Shown: positions 4,780 to 6,579 of the stretch, one piece after another
Layout: every line of letters starts with the position of its first letter
How positions within the stretch are numbered: the first letter of the stretch is position 1
Assembly: GCA_005788585.1 (NCBI GenBank)
Contig: SYBY01000227.1
Location: forward strand, 1-6,579
DNA from: Actinomycetota bacterium
Lineage (GTDB): Bacteria; Actinomycetota; Thermoleophilia; Solirubrobacterales; Solirubrobacteraceae
Direction of reading: 5' to 3'
Length of the DNA stretch: 6,579 nucleotides
Notes under the pieces: model-generated
The model's database searches: none
Told to the model about the DNA's origin: nothing
Seen by the model: only the letters and a program-made list of their open reading frames with translations
Translations under genes and position numbers: made by a program

Positions 4780-6579
4780 ATGACGCTGCGCCCCCTCCTC
4801 AGCCACCTCGACGAGTCTCCTGACGCCGTCGCGCTCCAGCGCGACGGCGGCCGCGCGTTCGTCTCCTCGGCCCTGCGGCCGTACCTCATCGCGGCACTCG
4901 CCGACGCCCCCGTCGAGCCCGGCCCGGTGCTCGTCGTGGCCGCCGATGACCGGCAGGCGCGCGACCTCGCGACCGACCTGCGCGCGTGGCTGTCGCCCCG
5001 CCCCGTGCGCTACTACCCGAGCCGCGGCGTCACGTACGAGTCGCACCTCGCGCCGCCCCCGCACCTCGTGGGCCTCCGCGTCGCCGCGCTCGACGCGCTC
5101 ATCGCGCCCGACGGTGAACCGCCCGTCGTGGTCGTCTCGGCCGTCGCGCTGTCCGAGAAGGTCCCCGACCCGGAGCTGCGCCCCCACGGCTTCACGCTGA
5201 AGGTCGGCGAGCTGCTCGATCTCGACGAGACCGCCGAGCAGCTCGTGGCCGCGGGGTACGAGCGGGTCGACCAGGTCGACGACCGCGGGCAGTTCGCCAT
5301 CCGCGGCGGCATCCTTGACCTCTATCCGGCGACGGAGGACCGCGCGATCCGCGTCGAGCTGTTCGACATCGAGATCGAGTCGCTGCGCTGGTTCTCCACC
5401 TTCACGCAGCGCTCGCTGGGCGACGCGACCGAGGTCGAGGTCGCGCCCGCGGCCGAGCTGGCCGTCGAGCACCGCGAGCTGGCCGCGGTCAGCGCCACGG
5501 ACAGCGACGAGGACCGCCCGGACGTCGCCGAGCTGCTGCCCGTCGACCGCTTCGGGGCGTTCCTCGACCTCGTCCCCGGGGCAGACGTCATCCTCGCCGC
5601 GGAGGAGGAGCTCGCGCCGGTGCTGCGCGACCACTGGGATGACGTGTGCGCGGCGTTCCACGACGCCGACGCCCACGACCTCTACGTCAAGCCCGACGAC
5701 GTGAAGGGCGCGCTCGACGCCCGCGCGCGCATCCGCCTGAGCGCGCTGGAGTCCGACCAGCCGATCACGCTGCGCGCCCAGAGCGCGGACACGGCGGCCC
5801 GCTCGCTGAAGGAGGCCGAGACCGAGCTCGAGAAGCAGGTCCGCTCCGGCTACCGCACGATCGTCACGTGGCCGCAGAAGGGCGAGGGCGACCGTGCGGC
5901 GTACAACCTCGCGCGGGTGAAGGCGTCGTGGATGGGCGCCGGCGATCCGGCGTCGTCCGAGCCGGTGCTGCGCTTCGCGCAGGCGCGGCTGCGCGACGGG
6001 TTCGTCGCCCCGCAGCTGAAGCTCGCGGTCTTCCCCGAGCACCGCCTGATCCGGCGCCGCCGCACCGAGACGCGCGGCGAGCAGCTCGGCGGGCGCCGGC
6101 GCGGCGCGCTGCGGTCGTTCACCGACCTGCGCACGGGCGACTACATCGTCCACGAGGACCACGGCGTCGCCCGGTTCGCCGGGTTCGAGACGAAGACGGT
6201 CGCAGGCGTCACGCGCGACTACCTCCAGCTGCAGTTCCAGGGCGAGGACAAGGTCTACATGCCCACCGAGCAGCTGGCGAAGATCAGCCGCTACCTCGGT
6301 GCGGCGGGCGGGGAGCCGTCGCTGTCCAAGCTCGGCGGCGCGCGCTGGGACAACCTCAAGGCCCGTGCGCGGCGCGCCGCCCAGGAGCTCGCCGGCGAGC
6401 TGCTGAACCTCTACGCCGAGCGCAAGCGCCGCACCGGCCACGCGTTCGACCCCGACGGCGAGTGGCAGGGCGAGTTCGAGGCGCGCTTCCCGTACACGGA
6501 GACCGCCGACCAGCTCGAGGCCATCGAGCTCGTCAAGAGCGACATGGAGGCGCCCCGCCCGATGGACCGCCTCATCTGC
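4780..6579 (+). CDS. mfd: Transcription-repair coupling factor Mfd (3'-truncated by window edge)
   Basis: Mfd removes RNA polymerase stalled at DNA lesions using an ATP-driven translocase and recruits UvrA for nucleotide excision repair. The visible 600 codons hold the N-terminal half of the usual 1,100-1,200 aa. About 1-350 is the UvrB-like module that binds UvrA: YYPSRGVTYESHLAPPP (78-94) and the hallmark GQFAIRGGILDLYP (170-183). It lacks a Walker A motif, as expected for this degenerate module. The CarD-like RNA-polymerase-interacting domain spans about 449-510 (TGDYIVHEDHGVARFAGFE, then YMPTEQLAKISRY). The translocase domain begins near 520 (ARWDNLKARARRAA) with the Q-motif region FPYTETADQLEAI, and the window ends at PMDRLIC, just before the expected GDVGYGKT Walker A. 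The ATG at 4780 is the first start after an in-frame TAG (4720-4722), and the N-terminus fits the family. Identity is secure. Confidence 0.97.
   Translation, partial: MTLRPLLSHLDESPDAVALQRDGGRAFVSSALRPYLIAALADAPVEPGPVLVVAADDRQARDLATDLRAWLSPRPVRYYPSRGVTYESHLAPPPHLVGLRVAALDALIAPDGEPPVVVVSAVALSEKVPDPELRPHGFTLKVGELLDLDETAEQLVAAGYERVDQVDDRGQFAIRGGILDLYPATEDRAIRVELFDIEIESLRWFSTFTQRSLGDATEVEVAPAAELAVEHRELAAVSATDSDEDRPDVAELLPVDRFGAFLDLVPGADVILAAEEELAPVLRDHWDDVCAAFHDADAHDLYVKPDDVKGALDARARIRLSALESDQPITLRAQSADTAARSLKEAETELEKQVRSGYRTIVTWPQKGEGDRAAYNLARVKASWMGAGDPASSEPVLRFAQARLRDGFVAPQLKLAVFPEHRLIRRRRTETRGEQLGGRRRGALRSFTDLRTGDYIVHEDHGVARFAGFETKTVAGVTRDYLQLQFQGEDKVYMPTEQLAKISRYLGAAGGEPSLSKLGGARWDNLKARARRAAQELAGELLNLYAERKRRTGHAFDPDGEWQGEFEARFPYTETADQLEAIELVKSDMEAPRPMDRLIC

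Noticed and set aside
4411..6441. Long minus-strand open frame (676 codons) opposite mfd and the end of tetR
   Set aside because: It is antisense to firmly identified mfd, has a low-complexity Arg/Ala/Leu/Glu/Val-rich translation with no recognisable domain, and is the expected by-product of high-GC codon use.

Overview
This window (roughly 70% GC by eye, with codon third positions dominated by G and C) comes from a high-GC bacterium, most likely an actinobacterium. A Thermoleophilia/Solirubrobacterales-type genome is my best guess, but that rests on general sequence style and not on a marker gene. All six recognisable genes lie on the + strand. No tRNA, rRNA, CRISPR array or transposase gene is visible.

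Layout. Housekeeping genes bracket the window: the 3' part of pth (peptidyl-tRNA hydrolase, 2-541) at the left and the first 600 codons of mfd (transcription-repair coupling factor, 4780-end) at the right. Between them sit about 4 kb of accessory genes. First comes a two-gene, tightly coupled membrane module: a membrane-anchored protein fusing a solute-binding domain to a von Willebrand A (VWA) domain (722-2416), followed 2 bp later by a two-TM protein with a long helical tail (2419-3198). Next is a SAM-dependent methyltransferase resembling trans-aconitate methyltransferase (3231-3998), then a TetR-family repressor (4079-4708).

Non-coding structure. A large imperfect inverted repeat (541-707, arms of 36 and 37 nt) fills the space between pth and the VWA gene and begins on the last base of the pth stop codon. 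The methyltransferase has a convincing promoter whose -10 hexamer stands 6 nt before the ATG, as expected for a leaderless mRNA, with a 14-bp palindrome inside its spacer. Upstream of the TetR gene there is a 20-bp imperfect palindrome overlapping a similarly placed -10, then a 12-codon leader ORF whose stop overlaps the tetR start as ATGA.

How the parts may work together. The TetR protein may repress itself and the methyltransferase through the two palindromes. The VWA and helical proteins probably act together at the cell envelope, with no ABC permease or ATPase nearby. These are inferences. The pth and mfd assignments are firm, the methyltransferase and TetR families are firm at family level, and the 2419-3198 protein is not recognised.
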